Positions 42,213 to 52,426 of a DNA stretch of 64,000 nt are shown piece by piece. The notes beneath the pieces are model-generated. The model searched no databases. It saw only the letters and a program-made list of their open reading frames with translations, and had not been told where the DNA came from. The first letter of the stretch is position 1; every line of letters starts with the position of its first letter. Source of the DNA: Shinisaurus crocodilurus. Taxonomy: Eukaryota > Chordata > Lepidosauria > Squamata > Shinisauridae. The stretch spans positions 23,791,817 through 23,855,816 of the forward strand of contig CM037879.1 of NCBI GenBank assembly GCA_021292165.1, given 5' to 3'. Position numbers and translations under genes: made by a program.

Positions 42213-42788
42213 ATATAACCCTCGTGACTGGTAGCTTTGTTATGACAGATCATCTGGGGGTGTTAGATTCCCTCTAAGGAGAGAAGCTAACCCCACGCTC
42301 TCACAAAAGGTTTGGGATCTTTGGCTGGGGTAAAGACTCGCACAGTTGGATGAAGTGCACGCTTTTCCCTTGAACACTAAACATAGACTTGACAAACTAA
42401 CTAACTAAGGGTGGCTGGGTGACCAGCCAGATGGGCGATTAACAAATATAATAAAATAAATAACCCACAACATGTTTAGAAGGAAAAAGAGCTATTTATT
42501 TAAGAAAAAATATAGAGCAGGCACAGTATCTTAGTTCCTAATCTTATAATGTTTTACACAATAATTCAGGCAGCAAATATACCTACTGCAACTCCAATCA
42601 TACTCTATAATTCTAAGGGAGAGGTAAGAGTCCCTATGCCCCTGGCAGCCTATGGACAGCAAGGAGGGGGGGCACACTAGCAAGGAAAGGAAAGGATCCA
42701 TAGCTACCTGTCTTGTTGTTGGTCCTGCACTGAAGAGGTCCTGCGTGGCAGAGGGGAGCAAGAGATGTGTGCGTTCCTGCTTGCAAGC
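42213..42788. other. stretch without recognised gene
   Basis: Nothing recognised. Confidence 0.4.
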
Positions 42789-42833
<45 letters not shown>

Positions 42834-43112
42834 TTTATTTCTTACCCACTTCTCCGTCTAGATCGAGGCGGGGAACAGCAAAAATATAAAATACACAATA
42901 CATACTATTAAAACATCTTAAAACATATTTAAAAAACATCATTAAAACATCTTTAAAACATCTTAAAAACATCTTAAAGGCAACCTAAAATTCCGCCGGA
43001 TAGGCCTGCCGGAAGAGATCAGTCTTTATGGCTTTTTTAAATTCCAAAAGACTGGTGAGCTGACGAATCTCCTCCGGCAGGCCATTCCATAATCTGGGAG
43101 CAGCAGAAGTGT
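42789..43112 (-). mobile_element. L2/CR1-type LINE 3' end
   Basis: On the minus strand a frame reads WNGLPEEIRQLTSLLEFKKA then IKTDLFRQAYPAEF, the conserved LINE C-terminus. A UTR of repeated AAACATCTTAAAA-type sequence follows, then CGCCTCGATCTAGACGG, and a (TAA)n tail complement at 42789-42832. 5'-truncated. Confidence 0.75.
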
Positions 43113-43227
43113 GAGTTATGGGCTAAGTGTGAGTTCTTATGCTTTTCTTCTGAATCTCTTGCTACTTGGGAGGGGCAAGGGCTGTCCTTGTCTCCCTGAT
43201 GTTCTTTAATCACCATTAATCACTTGT

Positions 43228-43412
43228 CAAGTTTGCACTTGCTGAACGGTTCTCCAAAAATTCTCACACATCAGATGTAACCGTTCTGTGTTTTTGTGTT
43301 CGCAAACGGTGCGCCGAACGGAGCTAAAAGGAGAACGTTCGCGAACAGACTCGCGTGAGCCGAACAAGGCGGGTTCGCACTTGCTGAACGGTTCTCCAAA
43401 AATTCTCACACA
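43228..43412. repeat. 36-bp direct repeat flanking an inverted GAACGGT region
   Basis: GCACTTGCTGAACGGTTCTC followed by CAAAAATTCTCACACA is present at 43228-43263 and again at 43377-43412. Between them are GTGTTCGCAAACGGTGCG and CGTTCGCGAACAGACTCG, rich in GTTCG/CGAAC. It could be the edge of a MITE. Confidence 0.6.
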
Positions 43413-43503
43413 ACCCATTTTAGGGGGGGGGCATAATTCTCAGAAAGCTTTATAGAAAGCAAGATTCCACAAAACTGGTGCAAGATATAGCAAGAGTCAG
43501 CAT

Positions 43504-43793
43504 CAGGGATCAGCATCACTGGGCACCTGCAAAGGCCTCCACCCCAGTAGGGGCCTGCTGCTTCTCCTCCTCCGTGCTCTTGCTGCCTGTTCACCTGCTC
43601 TCTCCAAACATGGAAGCTTCCATTTGCCTTGTCTTCTCCATCTGATCAGTGGTGTGGACTGAGCCCAGAGCGAGAAGGTAAACGAACAGGCAGTGGAGCC
43701 CAGTTGGAAGGAGGTGAGACCACTGACTCAGATATTGCAGTCTATTACGTACCTCTTGCCCAAAGGTCTTCCAAAACCAGGAGGCAACACTGA
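43504..43793 (-). mobile_element. hAT element, family C copy 5
   Basis: CAGGGATCAGCATCACTGGG at the left and CCCAAAGGTCTTCCAAAACC then AGGAGGCAACACTG at the right match family C in reverse. TSD is not clear. Confidence 0.55.
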
Positions 43794-44319
43794 ATGGAGC
43801 TCTGCAGTTTTTGAGATCTTCTCATCATATTCCTTCGTGACATAAAGTGAGAATGGAATGTTACAGGGCTGCTGCTTTTGAAAGGCCCACAATCCTAATC
43901 TTGTCCCTATGTTGGTATTAAAATCAGTTGAAGCCATGCATAGAGCAAATATCAACATTTCCTTGTTTAAATGGCACCATCAACATTCAGTTTCACATTA
44001 CATATTAAAGGTCAATGGTTTGTTGTTTTCTACAATCATTGCATCTTTCCAATGGTGCTTCCATTAGCAAAGGTTTGCATAGCCTGTGTATTGAGATCAA
44101 TACAAAGCAAACTATGTCAAATGGATTTAAACAGAGGTGATAATAACTTCTTAACAGCCTCATATCTGAGTGGGGCCCTGATGACCTGGAGAAAAAAAAA
44201 AAACACAGGAGAGCAGATAAACAAATATTTGCCATACACTTTTCCACAGAGGGCAAAGGGCAATAAGAGGCATTATAACAATAATATATCAAGAACAAGA
44301 GGATCTGGCTAGAAGAGAA
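43794..44319. other. stretch without recognised gene
   Basis: Two overlapping opposite-strand frames at 43971-44312 show no domain. Confidence 0.4.
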
Positions 44320-44901
44320 GAGAAACAGTTGTCCAGTTTTCTTGGATGAGCTGCAGGTGGTACAGCTCGAACATGTTGACAGGGTGCTTGGACAGGTTCA
44401 TGCAACACTTCTATAATCGGATCCTTGCCCTTCTTGGCTTATTAAAACAGGCAGGGTGATAAAAGCCGGCTGGGCCAGGGAGGTGATCAATGCTTCCTTG
44501 TGATAGGGAGTGGTCCCAGGCCACCTGAAAGAGGCGGTGATGAGACCACTCCTGAAGAAACCCTCCCTGGACCTGGAAAATCTTAATAACTTTTGGCTGG
44601 TGGCAAATGTTCCTTTCCTGGGCAAGGTCCTTGAGTGGGTGGTTGTCAACCAGCTCCAGATGTACTTGGATGAGACCAATTATCTGGATCCATTTCAGTC
44701 AGGGTTCAGGTTGGGTTTTGGCAGGGAAACAGCCTTGGTCACCCTGTATGAGCACCTATGTTGGGAGAGAGACCTTATTGATTTTCCTTGATGGCTTGAT
44801 GACTTTCAATACCATCAACCATGGTATTCTTCTGGGACAACTGTCTGAGTTGGGAGCAGGAGGTACTGCATTGCAGTGGTTTCACTCCTACTTGGATGGT
44901 C

Positions 44902-45314
44902 CAACAGACCTGCAAAGGAGCGTCTCTGTATATGTGAAGCAGAGCATATCGAAGATCTTGTACATTACATTCTATACTGCCCACTCTATAATTCGCCTAG
45001 GGCTAAATTTATATCTCCTTTCCAGGACACGTTGGAATGTCAGTCAGACGACTTTAAAATTAGATGGCTGTTGCCTGACGTGGATAAATTTATCAATTAT
45101 AGGATTGCTTTATTTGCACTAGCTGCAAGAAAAATAAGGGCTGCTTTTCTAAGCCAAATTATTGCCAAACCCTAAGGAGGCAGCACAGAAGGAACGTTTT
45201 AAACTCTAACCATTTTACTATATTTTTGTTTTATTTTATTGTATTAAATGGTTTTTGTATTCTGTAACTGTATTGTGATGGCCACTGGCTATAAGCAATA
45301 AACTGTGTTACGAC
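44902..45314 (+). mobile_element. LINE 3' end nested in L2
   Basis: Encodes RLCICEAEHIEDLVHYILYC, a CxC..HxxxxC zinc-knuckle-like C-terminus, and later YRIALFALAARKIRAAF, then an AATAAACTGTG tail. Flanks TACTTGGATGGTC (44889-44901) and TACTAATTGAATGGTC (45315-45330) are a slightly altered TSD. Removing the insert restores the L2 frame YLDG-RLQKV. Clade not determined. Confidence 0.75.
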
Positions 45315-45474
45315 TACTAATTGAATGGTCGGCTCCAAAAAGTGATACTTGGGGAATATTGCTCGGCCCCAAGCATTCTCCAGTATGGGGTTCTGCAGGG
45401 GTCAGTTTTGTCCCCCATGCTATTCAATATCTACATGAAACAGTTGAGTGCATCATCCAGAGTATTGGAGAGTG

Positions 45475-46125
45475 CTGGGATGGGGACTCGGACTCCAGGA
45501 CTCGACTCGTGAGTCGGACTGAGTCCCCCTTCTGACTCGACTCAGACTCAAGTCCCAATATTTTTAATGGAACTCAAGACTCGACTCGGGACTCGAGACC
45601 AAGGACTCGTGTTCCAAAATCGTGTTCCTCAAATGCAACATGGATAGGTTTTAGGAAGTACAGCAAGTTTATTTTTTAAAATCATTTCCCTAAAATGCAA
45701 CCTTTCAGACATTTTGGGTTTGGCTGCCTCTGCCTGCCTGTCTGGGGTTCCCAGCCTCCTCTGCCTGCCTGGTCTCTTCTTGACCAGTTCAACAGTTGAA
45801 TTGTCCAAGACAAAGGCCTCTGCCTGCCTGCTTTGGGGTTCCCTGCCTCCTCTGCCTGTCTGGTTATTTTGGGTTTGTCTGCCTGGTCTGTTCTTGCCAA
45901 AATCAGTGGCAGAGTTTTGAAATAAAAAAGCACACTTGTGCCTAGAATTTATTTAAGCCACACATCTGAAATAGCCTTATTTTGTTGGGGAAAAACCCCA
46001 TTGATTTTAATAGGGACTCGTGGAGTCAGCTTTGGGAGTGACTCGTGACTCGTGAGTCACCATTTTGGACCAAGGACTCAGACTCGGACTCGGGTCTAAA
46101 GACTCGTGACTCGACAACATCCCTG
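45475..46125 (+). mobile_element. GACTC-array hAT element, family D copy 3
   Basis: CTGGGATG (decayed CAGGGATG) and CATCCCTG ends; TSD GGAGAGTG (45467-45474) and GGAGTGTG (46126-46133). Same internal order as copy 1. Removing it rejoins the L2 RT frame just upstream of HQYADG, which independently confirms both borders. Confidence 0.9.
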
Positions 46126-47049
46126 GGAGTGTGTTGTCATCAGTATGCTGATGGCATACAGCTATATTTCTCCTTTTCATCTTCATCAGGTGAGGCTGTG
46201 GACGCGCAAGATTGGTGCCTGGTTGTCACAAGGGACTGGATGAAGGCTAATAAACTGAAACTCAATCCAGACAAGACTGAGATGCTGTTAGCGGGTGGTT
46301 CTTCTGACAGGATGGAGGGTGCTCAACCTTTTCTAGACAGGGTTGCACTCCCCCTGAAGGAGCAGGTTCGTAGCTTGGGGTGTTCTCCTGGAGCCATCTT
46401 TGTCACTTGAGGCTCAGGTGGCCTCAGTGGCACAGAATGCCTTCTACCAACTTCGGTTGGTGGCCCAGCTACACCCCTACCTGGACAAGGATAACCTGGC
46501 TTCAGTCGTCTATGCTCTGGTAGCCTACAAGTTAGATTACTGCAATGTACTCTACGTGGGGCTGCCTTTGAAGATGTTTCAGAAGCTGCAGCTTGTGAAA
46601 AAAGCAGCAGTCAGATTGACAGCAGGGACAAGAAGGTCCGAACATATAACACCAGTTCTAGTCCACTTGCACTTGTTGCCTGTTTGTTTCTGAGCTTGAT
46701 TCGAGGTGCTGGTTTTGACCTACAAAGCCTTATTCAGCTCAAGACCACAATACCTGATGTAGCACCTGTCCCAGCATGAACCTACCCATATACCATGCTC
46801 ATCATCTAAGGCCCTCCTCCAGGTGCCTCCTCTGAGGGAGGGTTGAAAGGTGGCAACAAGGGAGAGAGGCTGCTCAGTGGTGGCTCCCTGATTCTGGAAT
46901 GATCTCCTCAGCAAGGCCCACCTAGCACCAATGTCCTTATATTTTTGGCACTAGGTTAAGACCTTCCTCTACTCTCAGGCATTTGGCAGCATATGATAAG
47001 GTTTTTAATTTGGGTCCTGGACTTCTTATTGTTGGTTGTTAAAATTGTT

Positions 47050-47052
<3 letters not shown>

Positions 47053-47085
<33 letters not shown>
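47053..47085. repeat. (TG)n microsatellite
   Basis: Uninterrupted TG run in the L2 3' UTR. Confidence 0.95.
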
Positions 47086-47090
<5 letters not shown>

Positions 47091-47215
47091 TGTTTATATG
47101 TTTGTATGTAAACAGTTTTTATATTATGTACAATATTGTATTTTTAAAGTTTTTAATCTTTGTAAACTGACCAGAGAGCCTTGGTCGATCAAGGACCAGT
47201 TTGGAGGTCCCCAGT

Positions 47216-47384
47216 TTCAGAGGCAGTATGCCTATGTACACCAGTTGCTGGGGAACATGGGCGGGAGACTGCAATTACTTGTGGGTTTCTCATGGGCGGC
47301 TGGCTGGCCACTGTAGTGAACGGAATGCTAGACTAGATGGACCCTTGGCCTGATCCAGCATGGCTCTTCTTATGTTCTTATGTA
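47216..47384 (+). mobile_element. SINE-like repeat X copy 4
   Basis: CAGTATGCCTATGTACACCA, GTTGCTGGGGAACATGGG, GGCTGGCCACTG and GAATGCTAGACTAGATGG, ending TCTTCTTATGTTCTTATG. Inserted in the L2 3' UTR. Confidence 0.78.
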
Positions 47385-47439
47385 CAGAAATGTAATAAAT
47401 GAAATGAAACAAATAAGGGAAAATATGTATCTCATATAC

Positions 47440-47442
<3 letters not shown>

Positions 47443-47482
<40 letters not shown>

Positions 47483-47545
47483 TTCATTCATTCATTCATT
47501 TTCTATACAGCCCAATAGCCGAAGCTCTCTGGGTGGTGAATCTGT
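47443..47545 (-). mobile_element. LINE 3' tail with (TA)n and (CATT)n
   Basis: CCGAAGCTCTCTGGGTGGTG is the complement of the CACCCAGAGAGCTTCGG motif near L2 3' ends. It is preceded by (CATT)n at 47479-47500 and (TA)n at 47447-47478. Confidence 0.6.
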
Positions 47546-47689
47546 TCACAAATTCAGACTCCAGCAGTCTCCTTGTTTATTATTTTATCTGTTCCTCCAT
47601 CTGAAATTCTACTAAATAACTGGGGGGGGAGCAAGAAAGTGCTGAGCGACTGACTGTTTCCTAGGGTGTCCATGTGCCCTACACTGTTG

Positions 47690-48790
47690 TCAAGAAAATA
47701 ATAGTGATCCAAGTGATCCTTGGATCCAAGATCACAAGTGGACACATCCAGGACCAAATCTGGTGAAAAGTTGTATGTAGCTTTGATCATAGCAGGTGAT
47801 TTCCTGAGCAGAAGAAGCTAAAGCCATGAGTGTACCAGAAAGGAATATCTGCTATGAGCCACTGCACCAGAAAACTGGTATTTAGAAGGAGGTAGCATGA
47901 TGGCTGCATCAACGCCAATGTTGGTTGAAAATTATTTACTGTTTTGCATGAAGATTTCTACAGCATCAATGTGTCCCTCTTTCAACAGTTTTCAGCAATT
48001 CAGGAAACACTGCCCTCACTCTAAACTGGCTTTGTTTGCCCTTAATGACCTTATCCAGGGCCAAGTTTGTGAAAAGCCATATATGGCTTTGGGCCACAGC
48101 AGCTGATTGCCTTAGCATGGGATGCTAAATCCAAGAGCATAGGAGAGAGGATGATATGATATGCTATGAGCCACTGAACCAGATAACTGGTGTTTAGAAG
48201 GAAGCAACACGATTGCTAATTACATAGTGCTGATCCAAAAGTACTCACTGTTTTTCATGAACATTTCTGCACCATCAGTGAGTGCCCCCCTTTCAACACA
48301 GTTTTGGCAATTCAGAAATTTATCTTGTTTGCCTTCAGTGACCTCAGCACATAGCCAAATTTAACATCATCATCATCAGGCGATCACTCGTGACCGAGTA
48401 AGATTGTCTTCCGGGATAAAAGGAGGAAATTCTAAAGAAGATTGTGTAGACTCTAGCGATGGGTCCGTAAGTGACTGTGGAGGCCAATTCTAGATCCACA
48501 ACATGTTACATAGCTATGGTTATAACATCATCACATTCATTTCATGATCCCTGATAGGCTAGTTTCACCCATGTACCTAAGGAAGCACTGCTTGCTCACT
48601 CACATTCATGCTCTATGAATTGATTTCTTTGTCCTCAGTGAACTAAAAAAAAAAAAAAAAGCAACCTCCAGCCAAATCTAATTAGCTATGTAACATTATG
48701 GCATCATCCCATTCATTACACCATCCCTGATTGGTAGGTGATACGGTACCCATGTGAATCATGCAAGAAAGAGGAAGAAGCCCAAGCCAA
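47690..48790. repeat. old degenerate tandem duplication, ~300-bp units
   Basis: Unit words recur in order: GCTATGAGCCACTGCACCAG (about 47854) and GCTATGAGCCACTGAACCAG (48163); AACTGGTATTTAGAAGGAGG and AACTGGTGTTTAGAAGGAAG; CTCTTTCAACAG and CCTTTCAACACAG. The later parts repeat AGCCAAATT..TAACATCATCACATTCATT and AGCCAAATC..CATTATGGCATCATCCCATTC. Roughly four units, strongly diverged, with repeat Y inserted at 48365. Confidence 0.6.
48365..48500 (+). mobile_element. SINE-like repeat Y copy 2
   Basis: (ATC)n, then GGCGATCACTCGTGACCGAG, TAAGATTGTCTTCC and GTGACTGTGGAGGCCAATTC. Matches 35001-35153 in reverse and extends further 3'. Confidence 0.7.
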
Positions 48791-49587
48791 GAAAAAAATG
48801 GCACTGAATCAGCATCAGATAGGGGAAACAATAGCACTGTACAGGAATGAAAAAGGCAAGTAATCTTATAATTAAAAGATTATTTTCACCCACCCATCCT
48901 TGAAACAGCTAATTTCTACCAAGAAATTGAGTGGAAGAATTCTTGGCACAGCCTTAAACACCACTATTTATGAGTAGCATACTTTAGAAATTTCCTCTTA
49001 CTTTACATCTCGGTGAGCAAGCTGAAAGTGCCTTATAGGAATGGTGATGCCTTCAATTTAGTAAGCAGAATTCCCTGTTTGCTTCAATGAAGCCCTATGT
49101 GCAGGAGAAAAGCTCTTTAAAACAAAGAAACGTCTGCTCAGGTTTGGTCTGTCCCTTGAATGTAGACATAATGCTGATTGATCATATGGTTTCTAAGTGA
49201 GTAACCAGTTAATTCACCTATTACATTTGCATACAAGTAAAAACAGGCTTTCTGGAGCAACATCAAAAAAGCACGTCACAGCGAGCACCACCATCTTGGA
49301 AAAAGCATTCTTTCCTGCATGATATCATAGGTGGAATGCCTCTTCTAAGTTTGCACCCATCATCTTCAGTTTTTGATACACACCTGTATTAAGGATAAAC
49401 ATTTTTCTTTTCAATCTGATGCCCGGCCCAGTTAATCAGGGTCACCTATTATTAATCTCCCTAAAGACGTTTGCAGTTCAATCTTAGATGTCTCTACTGA
49501 AAAGTGAGTCCCATTGGGTTCAATGGGACTTGCTCTCAGGAAAGTGAGTCTAGGATTGCAGGCTCAATCAACTGACAAAGTGGAAGA
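48791..49587. other. stretch without recognised gene
   Basis: 49500-49560 holds a CCCATTGGGTTCAATGGGAC palindrome of the type seen at 730. Otherwise nothing recognised. Confidence 0.4.
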
Positions 49588-50010
49588 TGGCACAATCCTA
49601 TGGCCGCTAGATGCTGTCTGGATGGCCATAGGATAATTCGGAGTCCCAGCTCTGACTTCAGAGACTCGTTCTGAGGTCAGAGCTGGGACTCCGAATTCAG
49701 AGCGCCCTCCCTCCGCCCTCGCAGCCAGCATGGAAAGAACCATGCATGCCGACTGAGGCTCCGAGGTCACACACGAGCGACCTCGGAGTGGGCGCTGGGT
49801 GGGCGTTCTGTGGGGGCAGGGAGAGGAGGAGTGAGGCTCCGCCGGGATCCTGGCGGCGCCTCAGCCTGTCCTCCTTGCGAGCCGGCGCAAAAGACTTACG
49901 ACGGCCAAGAAAATCAGCCATCTTAGTCTTTTGCAAGGTGCGAGAAGTGTGGAGGTGACCTTTGCCTCGATAGGATGGCCATAATCGCCCAAGTTCAGAG
50001 GGTATGGGGC
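49588..50010. repeat. dispersed repeat H, copy 2
   Basis: Contains a 27-bp-arm hairpin at 49635-49661/49671-49697 (AATTCGGAGTCCCAGCTCTG and complement). Then comes GGAAAGAACCATGCATG, a CTCCGAGGTC/GACCTCGGAG hairpin at 49759, a GC-rich CpG-dense block, and GACCTTTGCCTCGATAGGAT. Parallel in order to 29929-30345. Confidence 0.55.
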
Positions 50011-50107
50011 AGCCACATTAGATCACACTGTTATCAATTAAATGCTGTATCCAGAACTGACTGATCACGTGTGGTCTGAAATATAAGGTAGTCCCCCATC
50101 CCCCAAA

Positions 50108-50125
50108 TCTCTCTCTCTCTCTCCC

Positions 50126-50185
<60 letters not shown>

Positions 50186-50187
50186 AC
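50108..50187. repeat. (CT)n-(CA)n compound microsatellite
   Basis: CT run to about 50161 followed directly by a CA run to about 50187. Confidence 0.95.
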
Positions 50188-50381
50188 ATAAACACACATA
50201 CACACTTAGAAAGTTCATCGTTTTTCTTATCTCTGGGAGAATGGGTCCTGTTAGCCCGGAACCTGTGGCTTGTCCATCTCAACACAATTTATTTCAGCAC
50301 TTTTAGTAGCTTCTCCCTGCTGCCGTGACAGACAAGATTAGTTTCATGCTAAGGAATTAAAAGGTGGGGGAGGATCATGGC

Positions 50382-50384
50382 AAA

Positions 50385-50419
<35 letters not shown>

Positions 50420-50420
50420 A
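50382..50420. repeat. (AAAT)n microsatellite
   Basis: AAATAAAT tetranucleotide run, common as a retroelement tail, though no SINE body is seen directly upstream. Confidence 0.9.
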
Positions 50421-51072
50421 ATCCCACTCATCTTTACTAATCAAATCGCAGCTCTGCCAAAAAAATCTCCATGTAAGGGAAAGGGGGTGCTAAAATCCTA
50501 CCCACAAAAACACACTCATGCAACTTTTGAGACGGGTCACCGAAAAGCAAACATTCAGCAGGTTTGTTTCCCATGCACTAACAATCCTAAATGCAATCAA
50601 AGAAGTTAATGCATTTCAGGCAAGAGAAGACTCTGCATTAGAAACATTTCACCCCTCATTGAAGAGATTCAGCTGAGGACAGAGTGTGAACCGCTGGCGT
50701 CAGCAGAATGGAGCCAAGTCAGCTGGATCCGCTAATATTTTCAAAAAGAATAACTGCTGTGAGGCATATGTCACTAATGCAAGAGGATTCCAAAAGAGTG
50801 GGGCGGGAGGGGGGCAAAAGACTAAGCCAGACTTCCCCAACCATGTTTTCTTTGGGGGGGGTGATCAGAGTTGTAGTCCAACATACTGGGCTAAGGTCTT
50901 TTTCTTTTTTGCCACCTCCTGAGGCAGCAGCAGAACTCTGTTCAGTGGCTGCCAGCCAGCTGCCATCATTTTTCCCCAGAATGCCCCAGAATTATGTTAC
51001 ATCTGGGACATTCTGGGGGAAAGGAAAAGGTGGCTACAGTCTGGCAGTGGCTAATGTAAACTTCTCAAGTAA

Positions 51073-51073
<1 letters not shown>
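50421..51073. other. stretch without recognised gene
   Basis: A 123-codon plus frame at 50708-51079 has no domain. Nothing else recognised. Confidence 0.4.

Positions 51074-51126
<53 letters not shown>
51074..51126. repeat. (GAT)n microsatellite
   Basis: Trinucleotide run giving poly-Met or poly-Ile ORFs. Confidence 0.95.
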
Positions 51127-51129
<3 letters not shown>

Positions 51130-51308
51130 AAGGAGGCTGGCTCAGTGCTGCCAACATCAAATGTAAGCCCTCTGAACCACTCAAAATCATCTTTTGGTTT
51201 CACCCCCAAACCTGATATATGCCTAGGGTGGTCATTCACATCGCCAAAAAGGAGGAAAAAAGAAGACACCAACCTGCATCAAATTGAACATGTTAATTTT
51301 AATGTATA

Positions 51309-51360
51309 GGTGGCAGTTGCAGTCCAGCACACCTGGAGAACACCAGGTTGGGGAAGGCTG
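51309..51360. mobile_element. MITE fragment, family G copy 6
   Basis: CACACCTGGAGAACACCAGG then TTGGGGAAGGCTG is the family G right end. The left half is missing. Confidence 0.55.
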
Positions 51361-51959
51361 TTCCTGGCTATCAACAATTATTCACCTGATGCAATCAGTT
51401 AATTGTTTGGGGAGGGTGTGTGTACAAATGTTGACTACCAAAATTTAATTTAAGAGGAAACCTGATTTGTTTGTCCCACAGGATTTGCCTGTGTTATCAA
51501 ACTTTAAAATGGCTCCATGATATGTAGTTATCAAACATCAGGGTTGGGGCAAGTATCTAGATGTTCTGCAATCTGCACAAATCCCCACTGAGAAGAACAT
51601 TCACCATCCTCAGGTTTCTGGTAGCCTTATGGAAACGGCGTTATATAGAAATATACATCACAGCGTCTATGGAGAAAGGGAATCTGGGAAGAATCCCCAC
51701 TATTTTATTTATGAATTATTCATTGTAAGCATTTTTATGCGGTTTTTCAATCATATTCCCAAAGAGGGGGTTAAAAAGAATAAACCCCCGCAAAACAAAG
51801 CAAAATATGCTAAACGCCAGAAGATTATAAAAGCAGCACAAATCAGTCAGCGGGATTAGAATTGCATCTAAAAAGCTTGGGAAAATAAAAGGGTATTTGC
51901 CCGACGCTGGAAGGATAATAGGCATCAGGTGAACTACTCTGGTGATAATGTTTTAGAAC
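51361..51959. other. stretch without recognised gene
   Basis: Nothing recognised. Confidence 0.4.
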
Positions 51960-52190
51960 TGGGGTGCCAACACTGAGAAGGCAGTCTTTCTGGCAGGCAA
52001 CAGCCTCGCCTCAGGCAGTTGGGGCACCCACAGGAAGCACTGAAGATCTTAATATATGGATTGGGTACAGATGAAGACAGGGAGTCATTCAAGTGTACCC
52101 TGGTCCCAAGCCATAAAGGGCTTCAAAGCACTATGAAGAATTGGGCTTAGAAATTGTCTGTCATAGCCAATGGAGTTGGCATAGCACAAA
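51960..52190 (+). repeat. dispersed repeat M, copy 1
   Basis: GAGAAGGCAGTC, GGGGCACCCACAGG, CCTGGTCCCAAGCCATAAAG and GGCTTCAAAGCACTATGAAG match in order with 63642-63880 (AAGGCCCTG, GGGGGCACCCAGAGG, GGCCCCAAGCCATTTAGGGC). Class unknown; possibly a LINE UTR. Confidence 0.5.
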
Positions 52191-52194
52191 TTAC

Positions 52195-52293
52195 TTTGTT
52201 TTCAATGTATTGTTTTTGTTTATCGGTTTTTATCTTTTTATTGTTGACCGCTCAGGGAATCTACTTAGATGTGGAACGGTATACAAATACTGT

Positions 52294-52328
<35 letters not shown>

Positions 52329-52332
52329 TGGG
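52195..52332 (+). mobile_element. L2-type LINE 3' terminus
   Basis: TTTGTTTTCAATGTATTG, ATTGTTGACCGCTCAGGGAA, GGAACGGTATACAAATACTG and a (CAT)n tail at 52296-52329. The same 3' end with a (GTT)n tail is at 61509-61618. Confidence 0.7.
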
Positions 52333-52426
52333 ACTATGGGCCCAGTTAGCAATCTCACAGTCCATCCCATCTCAATAAATTTGTGGAGCAAAGCTCCCTG
52401 CCTGCTATATATAGGGCACATATATA

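Larger units (their letters stand above)
44320..46990 (+). mobile_element. L2 LINE ORF2 remnant with two nested insertions
   Basis: Plus-strand pieces in order: LKEAVMRPLLKKPSLDLE, LDPFQSGFRLGFGRETALV and GTALQWFHSYLDG; [insertion]; RLQKV, GSVLSPMLFNIYMKQL; [insertion]; HQYADGIQLYFSF (RT active-site region, YADD altered to YADG), NKLKLNPDKTEMLLAG and YCNVLYVGLPL. Frameshifts and the changed active-site residue show it is dead. 5'-truncated near 44320. The 3' UTR runs on towards 47215. Confidence 0.85.
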
